This document shows positions 10,101-21,751 of a DNA stretch of 64,000 bases, piece by piece (positions within the stretch are counted from its first letter, which is position 1; the number at the start of each line of letters is the position of its first letter). The stretch spans positions 92,279,563 through 92,343,562 of the forward strand of contig CM061233.1 in NCBI GenBank assembly GCA_030844895.1. The letters run 5' to 3'. The stretch comes from Ambrosia x helenae. Lineage: Eukaryota; Streptophyta; Magnoliopsida; Asterales; Asteraceae. Under the pieces are notes generated by a model. That model was not told the DNA's origin, searched no databases, and saw only the letters and a list, made by a program, of their open reading frames with translations. A program made the translations under genes and the position numbers.

Positions 10101-11789
10101 TATTTATATGGAACCAAGTGTACAATCTTCACCGATCATAAAAGTTTGCAGCACATCTTTGACCAAAAGGAATTGAACATGCGACAACGGCGATGGGTCG
10201 AATTATTGAACGATTACGATTGTGAGATAAAGTACCATCCCGGGAAGGCGAATATTGTAGCCGACGCCTTGAGTCGCAAGGAACGGGTTAAGCCATTGCG
10301 TGTCCGAGCCTTGGGTTTAACTATCCACACGAACTTGACTGACCGGATTCGTGAAGCTCAAATTAACGCTCTGAAACCCGAGAACGTCAAAGGTGAAAGA
10401 TTGCGAAAGATGGTTGATTCACTGGAGCCAAAGGTGGATCAAGCCTTGTACTTCATGAATAGAATTTGGGTACCAGTGTATGGTGGATTGCGTGAACTGG
10501 TATTAGCCGAAGCCCACAGTTCGCGATATTCGGTTCACCCTGGAGCAGACAAGATGTTCCATGATTTGAAGGAATTTTACTGGTGGCCAAATTTCAAAAG
10601 AGATATAGCGGCATATGTTGCGCGATGCTTGACTTGCGCGAAGGTCAAGGCCGAGCATCAGAGACCATCCGGTTTGCTTCAGCAATCGGAAATACCAGAA
10701 TGGAAATGGGAACGAATTACTATGGATTTCATTACCAAGTTACCCAAGACAACAAGCGGCCATGACATGATATGGGTAATCGTTGATCGATTGACAAAAT
10801 CTGCACACTTCCTCCCGATTCGCGAAACGGATAAGTTGGAGAAACTGACCCGTTTGTACATAAAGGAAGTAGTGTCTAAGCATGGTGTACCTATTTCCAT
10901 CATCTCCGATCGAGATAGTCGTTTCACCTCAAGATTTTGGGAAAGTTTGAATGAAGCCCTCGGTACTCGCCTTGACATGAGTACCACATATCATCCACAA
11001 ACCGATGGTCAGAGTGAACGAACCATCCAGACCTTGGAAGATATGTTGCGGGCATGCGCAATCGATTTCAGCAGTAATTGGGATACACACTTGCCACTGG
11101 TGGAGTTTTCGTATAACAACAGTTACCACACGAGCATTCAAGCTGCACCTTTTGAAGCTCTATATGGACGCAAGTGTAGATCGCCTCTATGTTGGGCCGA
11201 AGTTGGAGAAAAGCAACTTACCGGGCCCGAAATTGTTCAAGAGACAACGGATAAGGTCTTTCTGATAAGAGAACGTCTCAAAGCGGCACGTGACCGGCAG
11301 AAAAGTTACGCAGATATGAGGCGAAAGCCTTTGGAATTTCAAGTCGGAGACAGGGTCCTACTAAAGGTGTCACCTTGGAAAGGTGTCGCGCGGTTTGGGA
11401 AGCGCGGAAAACTGAACCCACGATATGTTGGACCATTTGAAATCCTGTCCAGAGTAGGCACCGTAGCATACAAGCTCAAGTTACCACAAGAGCTTAACGG
11501 TGTACATGACACGTTTCACGTGTCGAACTTGAAGAAGTGCTTATCCGACGAAACTCTCATCATCCCCGCAGACGAAATCCACATTGACGACAAGTTACAC
11601 TTCGTCGAAGAACCAATCGAAGTAACCGATTGGAAGGTCCAAAAGTTAAGACGCAGTAAGATCAGATTGGTCAAAGTGCGTTGGAATGCCAAGCGTGGAC
11701 CGGAGTTCACGTGGGAAAGGCTGGAGCGGATGAAGCAAAAATATCCCGCCCTTTTCGAGAAGACCCCTATACCGGAGAGCTCGAAGTGA
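7198..11789 (+). CDS. Gag-Pol polyprotein of Ty3/gypsy element B (chromovirus, Tekay/Del-like), two exons
   Basis: Joined exons 7198-7372 and 7453-11789 give 1503 residues. Without splicing the frame from 7198 stops at 7428; the long frame alone starts at an internal Met (7572) inside the Gag domain. Splicing restores an unbroken Gag start with CTFKAFLDCKPLNFSGTEG. Domains in approximate order: Gag domain 75-190; two CCHC knuckles near 325 (CGKCRRSGHKTEDC) and 352 (CFACGSLDHWKRDC); aspartic protease DTGADFSFVS near 407; reverse transcriptase with MCIDYQELNKLTIKNRYPLP and the FIDDILIYS active site near 742; RNase H near 891 (VYCDASHQGLG); integrase zinc-binding HPGADKMFHDLK with CLTCAKVK near 1087; catalytic Asp, Asp and Glu near 1148, 1209 and 1246 (SERTIQTLEDML); C-terminal chromodomain about 1441-1494 (EEPIEVTDWKVQ, WNAKRGPEFTWERLE). 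No stop or frameshift is seen, so the enzymes look intact. The chromodomain usually directs integration to heterochromatin. Confidence 0.93.
7373..7452 (+). other. Probable 80-nt intron in the gag gene of element B
   Basis: The donor is CG|GTAAGAGG at 7372/7373 and the acceptor TTATTATTGCAG|AAACGG at 7452/7453. The interior is T- and A-rich with a possible branch site in ATAATAACATACTAT. The junction codon (G + AA = Glu) keeps the frame and joins the N-terminal Gag segment (ATRSNSGNERLPTTPEELEA) to the conserved Gag sequence. The unspliced frame ends within the intron region at 7428. Confidence 0.72.
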
Positions 11790-11808
11790 ATTCCGGGACG
11801 GAATTCTC

Positions 11809-11823
11809 TTAACGGGGGGAGAA
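11809..11823 (+). other. Polypurine tract of element B
   Basis: TTAACGGGGGGAGAA lies directly before the 3' LTR start TGTAACAACC at 11824. It is the expected plus-strand primer for reverse transcription, 20 bp after the pol stop codon. Confidence 0.85.
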
Positions 11824-14800
11824 TGTAACAACCGGTAAAATTAAGGTAATCCCGTACTAATTAATTAAACGCGATTAACGTAATTAAACGTAATTATGTG
11901 TTGATTGTTTAACTGAGGCCTTAGAAAGATAGCAATTCCCAAATAATGCATAGGAATGCATAAGTTTAATGACAAAGCATGATAGGATCGTGCGCAAGCA
12001 AATCTATCCGGTATGGACACTGGCGATTACCCGGTAAAAATTAAATAAGCGAAACAAAACCCGGACACCCGGAATATATAATAAATGATATTTTCACAAA
12101 ATATAATGAGTTTTGGAAACCCAAAGCCATACGTGAAAGCTTATTGTACAAATCTCCCGGTAACGAATAAAGTGCGCGTACCGCACCCGATACGCGCGTA
12201 ACACGTAATTTCACCCGGCAAAAGCCGAAATAAATTATCAGTAATTAAACTGGACTAAATTTAAGGAATATTAATGGTATTTTAATATTCGGGTGACACG
12301 CGGTTAAAAACCCAAGAATACCCGGACAGTACCCGAACGAGATTAACTTAAACATAATAATATTGGGTAATATTTTGCAAAGTGGACCCCACCCAAGACA
12401 CCCAAGGGGCCGGCCTAGGGGCCCACCCAAATGGTAAAACTCTTAATTATCCACTTAAACTCTTCATCTCCTTTAATATCCAATTATTTGGACAATAATC
12501 ATAAGGTTGCATGGATTAAGATTGGCTAAGAAAAACCCACTAATCCACCTCTTTCTCTCTCTAATTTTCGGCCCCAACACCCTCACCATATCCCTCAAGA
12601 TTTCCATAATCCTACTCAAATCTTCCATAATCTATACAAGATACACATAATCTTTGGAGATTTGAGAAGGATATTATATACACAAGCAAGAACACTTAAA
12701 CAAAAACACAAAACTTCTTCTTCTTCCCATCCCTTGGCCGTACCATATCACCCCCACATTAACATCTTTCTTTCAATTTTTACACTAACAAATCATCTCT
12801 AAATCATTATCCATCAAAACCCCTTTGTGTGTTCAAGAGCTTGGAGCTTAACCCCTTTGGAAAAACACACTAAACCCCATCCAATCCAAGGTTGTTGTCT
12901 TCCCTAGCCTTGAGCTAGTAGTAAGTTTTACCTTGTTTGGTTCTTAATGTTCATATTTTGTGCTTTTGAAAGCAAGTTGTACATTGATGGGTAATGAAAT
13001 GGTTTTATAAAGATAATGTGTTTTGTTAGATTAAAAATGGAAGAACAATAATAACATAAATAAATCTTGGATTTGTGTTAATAAATGTAATATTTGGAGA
13101 AAATGTGATAAAATGACATACACTTGAGTTAATGGATGATTTGAGCATGATTGATGAAAAGGACTTGAATATGATGGAAGATGATTTTAATCATCATAAG
13201 ATGATAAGTTAATGCCAAAAATATATTAAAATGGGTTAGAGAATCATAGGTGAAAAAGTTCCATATTCAAAGTCTACTCACTTGAATAAGTGAAAAGTTG
13301 ATATTTTGGATAAAAAGATGGAACAAACATGTTAATAGCATCTAGGATGGATTATAAGATTATTAAAAGTGGAATGAAGTAAAAATAATCAAGCATTAAG
13401 AAAATGGTTCTTCAAAGTCCACTAAAATGGAAGAAAATGCCAACTATGAAAGATAAGATGAAAAATGCAACAAATATAAGATAAAGGACTAATATTATAA
13501 CTTGGAAAGTCGAGGGACTAAAATATGTATTTTGGAAACTTTAGTCCAAAAATACATTAACGAAGAGTTCGGTGTCAAAAGCATAAATAATAGCTATTCC
13601 AAGTGTAGTTTTTGATAAACACAAGAAACTTACTTGTGTATAAATTAAAAGAGGCATTTTTATAAAAATGGAAGTTTTATAAAAGTAAGAGGATAAGTTA
13701 ACATAAAGATTTTATAAATAAGATTTTATAAAATATTAGTAAAGACTTGGGAAAAACTTGTACAAAAATGGATACTTTTATATGAATGGGAATATAAAAG
13801 TATCGGAAACATTTTCGGGTTACAAGTTGGACAAGTTGGACTAAACGTACAAAGTATATTTTCCAAGAAATGAACGTTCGGAATTGGAAGTAGGAATAAT
13901 ATTTCCATGGAACGCGTAATGGAAATAAATATGAAAAACGCTAACTAACAACTTAGTTACATGAGCTAAACGGACATATGAGAAAAATGCCATTACGACA
14001 AGATAAAAATATACATATATATTTTAAGGAAATAAAATATATATAACAAGGGTGAAACGTGCGTAACACTTTCCTAAGTGTAGAAAGAATATTCGTGGGA
14101 GAAAACACAACGTAACGAATTAAAAACGCTAAGCGACACATAAACTTAACAAGTAGTATCCACACGATGGTATATGTACATATGCTCGTTTTCGACGAAA
14201 TTCTAGTATATCTATTTGAATGGGAAAATAGATATGCGAGAAGGAAGACCGAGACGAGTAGGTGAAATATATCTACGAACGTGTGAATACCGACAAGATC
14301 CTAGTACATTTATTTAAATGGGAAAATAAATGTACGGTGTGGTGAGTCTAGTCGGGCGTTAAGAATGTGTTACCAAACGACAAGAACTTAGCATATTTAT
14401 TTGAATGGGAAAATAAATATGTGGCAAAGTGAGTCGGGTCGGATAATAAGAAATCACATTGTATCGAGCGAAACGACCCTAAGTATAATTATTTAAATGG
14501 GAAAATAATTATACGTTGGGTAGAGTCGTGTCGAGAATAATAATGTACAAGTCACAAAGAATATTAATAAGAATAATATATGACTTGTAAGGAAAGGGTA
14601 ATCCATCGCCAATAAACCTAGGATACGAAACTATTAAACGGGAATTGGGATAAAGACGTGGTCGGGAAGTTGGGTGTACAACTTGCCAAGGCACATGCAC
14701 CAAAGGTGTAGTGACTTATACGCCTAGAACATTTGTAGGTGCGAGATCACAAACTTTACTATTTTCTTCTTTGAGCCGAGCACAGTTACAGGTGAGTCTC

Positions 14801-15549
14801 ACGGCCCCATTTCTAAACTATTTAACGTTTTTACGGGGGAAAGATATGTTGGGATTTGTTTGACGGGTTGAACACTTGAGTTGTGATCGCCACTCGGGGT
14901 TGAGACCTCCCCACTATAATCATTAATTCAGGAAAGTGAAACCAAAGGAATATTTGAATAGTACTATTGGTGCCTGACAAGGCCCACCCCTAATCGATAG
15001 CGTCGATTATGCATCGGCGTATGCCTGGGGTGCACGTATTCTGAAATCAAGTTGTAGGAATACCGAGTAACGACTTGGGGCGGGGGGCATTATTAATTGT
15101 CTTGGTTTGGTTATAGGCTCAAGTAAAAATTGTAGGACTTTGCAACTCCTATAAATGTCATAACAAGGATATTCCCACGAGACAAAGTTTTATTAAATAC
15201 AAAACCTGTGAACTCACCAATATTTATATATTGACGATTTTTAAACATATCTTTCAGGTAATTGACTGATGAAGGTTAACGTGGCGAGCAGGGTCGGGGG
15301 AATCTCCAAGTCGGGCGTTGGATATCATGAAGGGGACTCGTCTCTCTATCCCAAGGATCTAGGGATACAGGGAGGAGCCTCCCTATTTATTTCAAAAACA
15401 ATTTTAAGATTATGTACGAATAATTTGACATGATTTTCGGCGTTGAATAAATGCCCGTTTGTTTAATTAATATTGTGGTTTGAATTAATCTTGCCTTAAT
15501 CCTCTTGAACCGTCGCGCCACGTGTTTCCGCCATAGGCGTGGTGTGACA
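11824..15549 (+). mobile_element. 3' LTR of Ty3/gypsy element B, full length (3726 bp)
   Basis: The LTR starts TGTAACAACCGG after the PPT and ends GGTGTGACA at 15549; the last 843 bp match the 5' LTR remnant at 4235-5077. It holds no ORF of note. Its first 1.1 kb is moderately GC and its middle is AT-rich. Between 13525 and 14514 it contains a series of hairpins described separately. The base after the LTR begins Copia gag sequence, which means element B or a larger rearranged unit interrupted that element. No target duplication can be tested because the 5' end is lost. Confidence 0.9.
13771..14514 (+). repeat. Array of hairpins with constant loop RAATGGGA inside the element B LTR
   Basis: Five inverted repeats share an 8-nt loop. 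Hairpin 1: arms 13771-13783 and 13792-13804 (GATACTTTTATAT / ATATAAAAGTATC), loop GAATGGGA. Hairpin 2: 14208-14217 and 14226-14235 (ATATCTATTT / AAATAGATAT), loop GAATGGGA. Hairpin 3: 14304-14315 and 14324-14335 (GTACATTTATTT / AAATAAATGTAC), loop AAATGGGA. Hairpin 4: 14392-14402 and 14411-14421 (CATATTTATTT / AAATAAATATG), loop GAATGGGA. Hairpin 5: 14483-14494 and 14503-14514 (GTATAATTATTT / AAATAATTATAC), loop AAATGGGA. The last four are about 90 bp apart as degenerate tandem units. Further looser hairpins occur at 13525-13560 and 14013-14046. Confidence 0.88.
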
Positions 15550-18139
15550 AAGCATCTGTTACTTGAACATCCCTGGAAGCAGATGTATGTTTGGACTGGA
15601 GCAAAAGTCTGTTTGGGTTTTCGTTTTGAAGTACTCACTACTTGATTTTCAAGAGTTTTAGCCTTGTACTCTTGTATTTTGACATCAAAATTTTTGAGAT
15701 ACAGACACTCTTTGGTTTTGTGATTCTTTTTACCACATATTGAGCATGTGGTCTTAGAATCACACACACTTGTTCCTTTGTTGATATCATATGCTTTTAG
15801 AACAAAACAGTTTTTAGTAACATGATTCTTCTTTTCACAAAAATCACAGAACAAGTGGACAGACTTTTCTTTCTTTTTCCCTTTTTCAGTCTTCTTTTCA
15901 ACAGATGTTTGATCATCAGCTGGAAGATCTTTCAAGGGAATGACCTTTGCCTATGGTGCTTTCTTACCATCAGGGGTTTTGAAGTCAACTGGTTTGAAGT
16001 TTTCAAGAGTACCACACTCATCAGACCAAGTAGGTTTAAATTCATATTTTTCAAGTTCAGTGAATGATGAGGAACCTTCTGGTTTTTCAAGAACAATTTT
16101 CTTGCCATTAGGTTCAGTGATTTTAATCTCTTGACCCTTCAAATTAGTTGGTACTACCTCAACTAATTTTTGATCCCTTTTGTCAGTGTTTTCAAAAGCT
16201 GGAGCAGTGGTTTCAAAACCAAAACCAAACTTCACATGACTTTTGGTTTGTTTGTTGAGGAGCATCTCAAAACCTTTGCATGATTCCACCCATTTTTCAC
16301 ATTCATCTTGGGTGGCCTCAAGCTCCTTTTTACAACTATGTTATTTAGTCATCATAGTTTGGAGCTGGTCTTTGGTTATAGTTGCTTCATGTTTTAAGCT
16401 GCTTATTTCAGATTCTTTTTCAGTCAATTTTGATTTTTAACTCTTTTGAAAATTTTTCAAATTGAACTTCATCATCTAAAACTTTCTTCCTAAGGTTTCA
16501 TTCACCTCTTTAATGTTAGCAAATGCTATTACACATTTGTCTGAACTCAAATCTTTTAGGATTTGAGGAGATACCTTAGCAGCAGCCATCAATGCACAAT
16601 CACACTTGCACTCACAATCATCAGATGCACCCCAGGGATCTGAGAGATTCACAACCTCTTCTTCAGATTTTGTATCTGCAATTACTTCATCAACAATATC
16701 ATCCGTCACAACATCAATTTCTGGTTCATTTTCAGCTTTGGCTACAAGAGCAAAATTTTCATCTGATAGCTCATCTGGTAGACTGCTCCAATCAACAAAG
16801 CCTTGTGTGAAGAAACTCTGTTGACTGGTCTCTGCAGTGGCAGAGGGTGGAGCAGCAGTCATTGGCACTTGTGCCAGAGAAACAGGTGTTTGCACATAGT
16901 GGATCTGAGGAACAGTGGTTTGGACAAACTAGACAGGAACAGTGTTTGAGGACTGTGCAAAATGAGCAGTGTTTTGCACATTTGGTCTAGGGGTATTATG
17001 GGAAACTTGATAAGTGTTGGTCTGTGGCCTTTGATTTGGATAGGTAATCATAGGTGTACCATGTTGACTCATACATTCCCAAGCAAAATGACCAAGTCTA
17101 TGACATTTATAACATTTAATCTTTGATTTATCCAACCCCACTTTTGACCTGCCAGTCAACCCTGGAAACCTTCTGCCAGTTTTCTTGTAAAATTGTTAGT
17201 TCTTACACTAAGCAGAGCCAATTGGTGCATAAGTTCCATTTCTTTCAAATCATCAGGGTCAAAGTACTTTAAGTCATCATACTCAAAGGATATGTTATCA
17301 AATGCCTGGATATAACCACCACTTGTTGTAAAAGCATAGTTTCGTGAATAAGAATCAGAGTTAAAACCTGAGTTAAAAGCTGGAGTTATGTCAATAAAAT
17401 GATCATAACTCTGATCCGTATTATTACCAAGCACCTCATCATGACCCAAAAGTGTTGTATTACCAAATACATAATCATCAGACACTTTTCCAGAGTCCTG
17501 GAGCTTCTTTTTCTGGTTAAGCTCTCTCTCATAGGTCAAGAGCTTACCATGAAGCTGGGTCAGTGATAGGTCCTTAAATCCAATTGAGTTTCTCATAACT
17601 ATAGCAATAGTGTCCCATTTGTCTGGTAGAGATCTTAAAAACCTATGGTTCAAAGTTGAATATGGGTAAGTTAGACCAACTAGTTTTAGTTCACTAATGA
17701 GACAGTTAAACCTCTTAAATTGTTGAGTTAATGACTCTCCCTTTACATGACTGAATATTTCATATTGTTGGTTAAGTATTTCACGGTTGTTTTCAATAAC
17801 CTCTTCAGTCCCACCAAATTGTTCTTTCAGTGCATCCCACAACTCCTTTGCACTGTTACAGTGTAACAGCCCAGCATATATATCATTGGGTAGGGCCATG
17901 GCCACAATACTGAAGGCCTTGGCATCTAACTCAATTTTCTGAAAATCCTGGTCGGAGTAGTTTTCAAGTTTCTTAGGCTCTTGAACCTTGGGATCTTCAG
18001 TACTCGGCACCATCGGAACATGTGGTCCGAAGATAACCGACTTGCAACACCCAGTGTTCTGTTCAGCTAGAACATGGCTCATCCGACATTGCCAGATATT
18101 GTATTCAGATCTGACAAACATCGGTGGCTTGTTGTTCAT
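15550..18139 (-). pseudogene. Copia element 1: extended gag region, decayed
   Basis: Read leftwards from the Met at 18139, the protein begins NNKPPMFVRSEYNIWQCRM and shows the Copia-type Gag domain (LPNDIYAGLLHCNSAKELWD, LKEQFGGTEEVIENNREIL, FLRSLPDKWDTIAIVMRNS) to about 17200. A frameshift near 17190 then separates it from a CCHC knuckle, CYKCHRLGHFAWEC (about 17120-17080). The frame continues through an acidic segment (16895-16476) and a Lys/Glu-rich segment (16289-15951). Two more knuckle-like motifs follow: CDFCEKKNHVTKNC near 15850 and CSICGKKNHKTKEC near 15740. Several stops (for example between 16929 and 16895, 16476 and 16440, and near 15951) mark decay. The sequence ends at the element B LTR (15549), so protease, integrase and RT are absent. 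A Gag with multiple zinc knuckles and an acidic linker is known in some plant Copia lineages. Confidence 0.82.
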
Positions 18140-18326
18140 GCCAGTGTTGTGTGGATCGTGATTGATTCAAGCCATTCTCTGATTGTTTCAAAAACAAAGT
18201 CTGTTTAAAAAAGGTTGAAACGAAAATAAACTATTATTTTGTTTTCAATCCGACAAACAAACGATATCAATAATTGTGAGCTGATCTGTTTATATTAAAT
18301 TGATTGGTTAGATCGAATTTAATTGA

Positions 18327-18342
18327 CCAAGCTCTGATACCA
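18327..18342 (-). other. Primer-binding site of Copia element 1
   Basis: On the minus strand TGGTATCAGAGCTTGG lies between the LTR edge (18345) and the gag start (18139). It matches the initiator tRNA-Met 3' end over its first 12 bases. Confidence 0.88.
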
Positions 18343-18344
18343 AT

Positions 18345-18938
18345 TGTTAGGATCTGAATTTGATTGTTTTGATTGTTTAAGTAATAAGAACAATGAATGA
18401 AATGAATTATAAATGGAAAGTGCAGCGGAATGATAAACTATTAATCAAAACAAGAGAATAAATGTTTTTCAATCGAATGCTTTCATTAATATCAAATGAT
18501 TACATCAATTGTACAAGTACTCCCCCTCAGCCTGATCACTCTGTGATTGTTTGTCTAAGAGAATGTTTTGAGTGATGAATACAACAGTACCAGCACTGTT
18601 CTATTTATAGACAAATCTAAACCTCTGATGATCTAGGCTGACGTCACCTAAGACAGTGACCTCTAATAGAATAACAAACATAAAACATCTGTTGATACAA
18701 ACTACTGTTACATTGGAAAACTCTGAAAGGCAAACAGCTGATAGGAAAACTCTGATCGTCTTGAATCATCTGTTGTAGCCTAAGTGTTGTTGGCTCCAAC
18801 AGACCTTTAGTCTTCAGTATTTTGATTCAGCAGTTGTTCTTCATCAGACCTTTGGTCAGCAGTTGTTCTCTAGCAGTTGTTATCTATCAGACCTTTGTAG
18901 CAGCAGTTGTTAGGGTATAGCAGATGTTAGGGTCAACA
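18345..18938 (-). mobile_element. 5' LTR of Copia element 1 (outer boundary approximate)
   Basis: In minus-strand sense the LTR ends CAGATCCTAACA at 18345, next to the PBS. A likely start is TGTTGACCCTAACA at about 18938. A TATA box (TATAAATAG on the minus strand) lies near 18600-18610. Short repeats of the type CAACTGCTG and AAAGGTCTGATG fill 18780-18930, upstream of the TATA box. The LTR resembles, but is not a copy of, the LTR at 25007-25703; both contain actccccct and ctatttatagac on the plus strand. Confidence 0.7.
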
Positions 18939-19037
18939 GTCTTTTGGGAGAAGTAACTTGTAAATGCTGTTATTATTAAGGATCAACTGAGTAGTATATT
19001 TTGGCTTTCCAATCATTTGTTCTTCTCCGGGTCAGTA

Positions 19038-21751
19038 TGTCACACCCTCAAATTCCACGTGCGGGGTTTTACCACGAGGCGCGTGACAAACCAGGATCTA
19101 AGTCAACGGTCACAATAAACGACACTATATGATACGTAAAAACGACATAAGCAAACCATTAAGTTTTCATAAATGATCCATCGCTGCGGAAGCGTAAAAC
19201 TTTATTACAACCCAAAAGTAAAAGTATAAAAGTCTGAAAATGCTAAATAAGATGCATATGAATCCTAGACGCCGTGAGACTCCGTGCGCCTATGAAATGC
19301 TGCTACCTCAACGACCTGAGACAAACATGCTAAAAAAGTCAGCAAATAATGCCGGTGAGTTCACAGGTTTTATGTTAAACCTTTAAGTAATGAAAGCTAT
19401 CATGTTATCACTATGTTAGAAACGATAGCATTAGCTAGACGCATGAATAATACTTCTACGACTGGAAACCATTACAGACAACGATATATGATTTTGCCCG
19501 AAAAGATATGCACTACCGTTCCACGGTAGCGTTATGACCGAGACAATATGCACCCGCCCGGCTCCCAGCCGACAGGTGGGGTCTGTCAGTCCCAATAGAA
19601 CTATCCACATTTCCCCCGCTATGCTATCCAGCATATTCATGGTTTCCCCGGGACTTTACGTATCGTATAGCACAAATGAATTTAACACTAGTATAACATG
19701 ATAATTTATGAAATATGTATAAAGCATGTGTCTCCCCCGAAAAGACTTAAAGTGGGGCCGTGAAACTCACCTGATACTGCTTCTCCTCTAAGATAAGTAA
19801 ACCCGCTCAATAGACGGCACCAAATACCGGTGACCTATCATGACGAGCGTATAAGGTGTTAGACTAACAACCCGTAGGTTGATTAGTCCCCAACAGTCCA
19901 GACCATCACTGTGTACATTTGAAATGATGTTTAAACGTTTAACCGACCACACCAGACAAGACCCGACATCCCATTGGTGACCCGACATCCCAAGTGTTAG
20001 CCGAAAGCAAGATATACTCAACATATGCAATTAAACACTTAGCATGCACGAAAATTCACTAAGTCTAGCATAACGCTCAATTAATGCACAAACGAGTCCG
20101 AACACGTGTTACTAAGTCATTGGACATGTCACGGGGTTCCTAACATGTTCCTTGGTGTCAATCCGTGTCTCGGGATGTTAAAATCTACATATAGCAGCAG
20201 TACACGCGATTAGGAATCAAACATGCAATTAGGAAAAGTCAACTGGTGATTAGGAAAGTCAAAATGGCAATTAGAATTGTAATTGCCAGACATACTGGTG
20301 ATTGGGCTCCCAATCGCCTCTTGTTCATGCGATTGGGGGCCAATCGCCCTTAGTACAGGTGATTAGGACTCCCTAATCGCCCCTGCTGCACTGTGCCGTC
20401 TTTTTGCGCGTTTAACTCTCCAAATCAGATCCGAAACATGTGGAAACACCCAATATCAAACCCAAAACATTAATCCAACTATTTCAAGCAAAAACCCCCC
20501 CAATTTATCATCATCCTAGCCGTCTCGAATGCAAGTGTTTTCCCAAAATAGCATAACTATCATGTAAGCATAACATCATCATGCAAAGCTTAACCTAAAT
20601 AGCATATATCTAGATTTCATCACATAATGACGTTGTCCGACAATATCCTATTGTTCTAGCATCATCCTAGAGTAAACCCTAACCTCAAACAATCAACAAA
20701 ACACAACATATCATCATCAATCCTCCATAATCATTCAAACGGGTCAAAACACCTAATATCAATATTACACATCTATGAACCTTCAAACTCCTAGGTTAAC
20801 ATCATATTAACTCATTTAGATCAGAAACATATTAATAATACAAGAACAACCATGTTTAAACGATAAAAATCCTATCTTGCATGAATGCATCACATATAAC
20901 AAGCATAGAGGTTTGGGTTTGTTTAGAAACTGATTTTAATGAGTTTTCAAAGACACAAATGATTAGAAATTAGGTCTAGACCTTAAGGGATCAAAACAAC
21001 AACATTACAAAGGTTTGGGATGAAGAACACACCTTGAAATTGTGAGATTATGAGATGTAAAGCTTGGAAATGTGATTTCTTGATCAAAAACGTGTTACAG
21101 AGATTGAATAAGGTGTGGGGTGGCTTTAGGGTGTATTAGGGTATCACAAATGATGTTTTGAAACATAAGGGAGGTATTTATAGGCATTTTTAGTCGTCAC
21201 ATGCAGAACTGGCGAGTAGGCTTCTGCAACAGGCGATTAGGGCTCCTACTCGCCAGTTTACATGCGAGTAGGGCCTAATTGCCTGTTGTAATCGCGTGCC
21301 CTAATCGCCTAACACCTCCCGTATTCGCCCTCAGCATGTTATTTTGGGTTTTTGGCGCGTTAAACACTATTTTAACACAAATTAGCACGTATTCACATAC
21401 CGATAAGTCATATAATGATTATAAACATATAATGCATGATAACTAACACGTTCCCATCCGTTCACCAATTCCCGGGACTCGAGATTTACGTGTGTGCGTT
21501 AAGCCCGGCAATTCTACAAATCTCCAATCCTTGTACACATGGTTATGGACCGACACCCAATGATCCCTCAGACCATTGTAACGACTCCTGATGATTCCCG
21601 AATCATCGACACGACTCAACCGACCCGGTCAGTATGATATTAAGTAGTTGTTTTCAATGTTTTCGTTGAGGTAGACTCGTATGTATGCAAAGTATGAAAC
21701 GTATGTATGTAAAGTATGAAAAGTATTAACCTGAATATGCCGAGTGTCACA
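19038..21751 (-). mobile_element. Solo LTR of Ty3/gypsy type (2714 bp)
   Basis: On the plus strand it begins TGTCACACCCTCAAAT at 19038 and ends GAGTGTCACA at 21751. It is flanked by CAGTA (19033-19037) and CAGCA (21752-21756), a 5-bp target duplication with one mismatch. There is no PBS, PPT or coding region inside, so it is a solo LTR left by LTR-LTR recombination. It interrupts the accessory ORF region of Copia element 2. Its TATA box (minus-strand CTATAAATAC) is at about 21174-21183. Palindromic GGCGATTAGG / CCTAATCGCC modules occur at 21200-21320 and 20215-20400. Confidence 0.88.
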
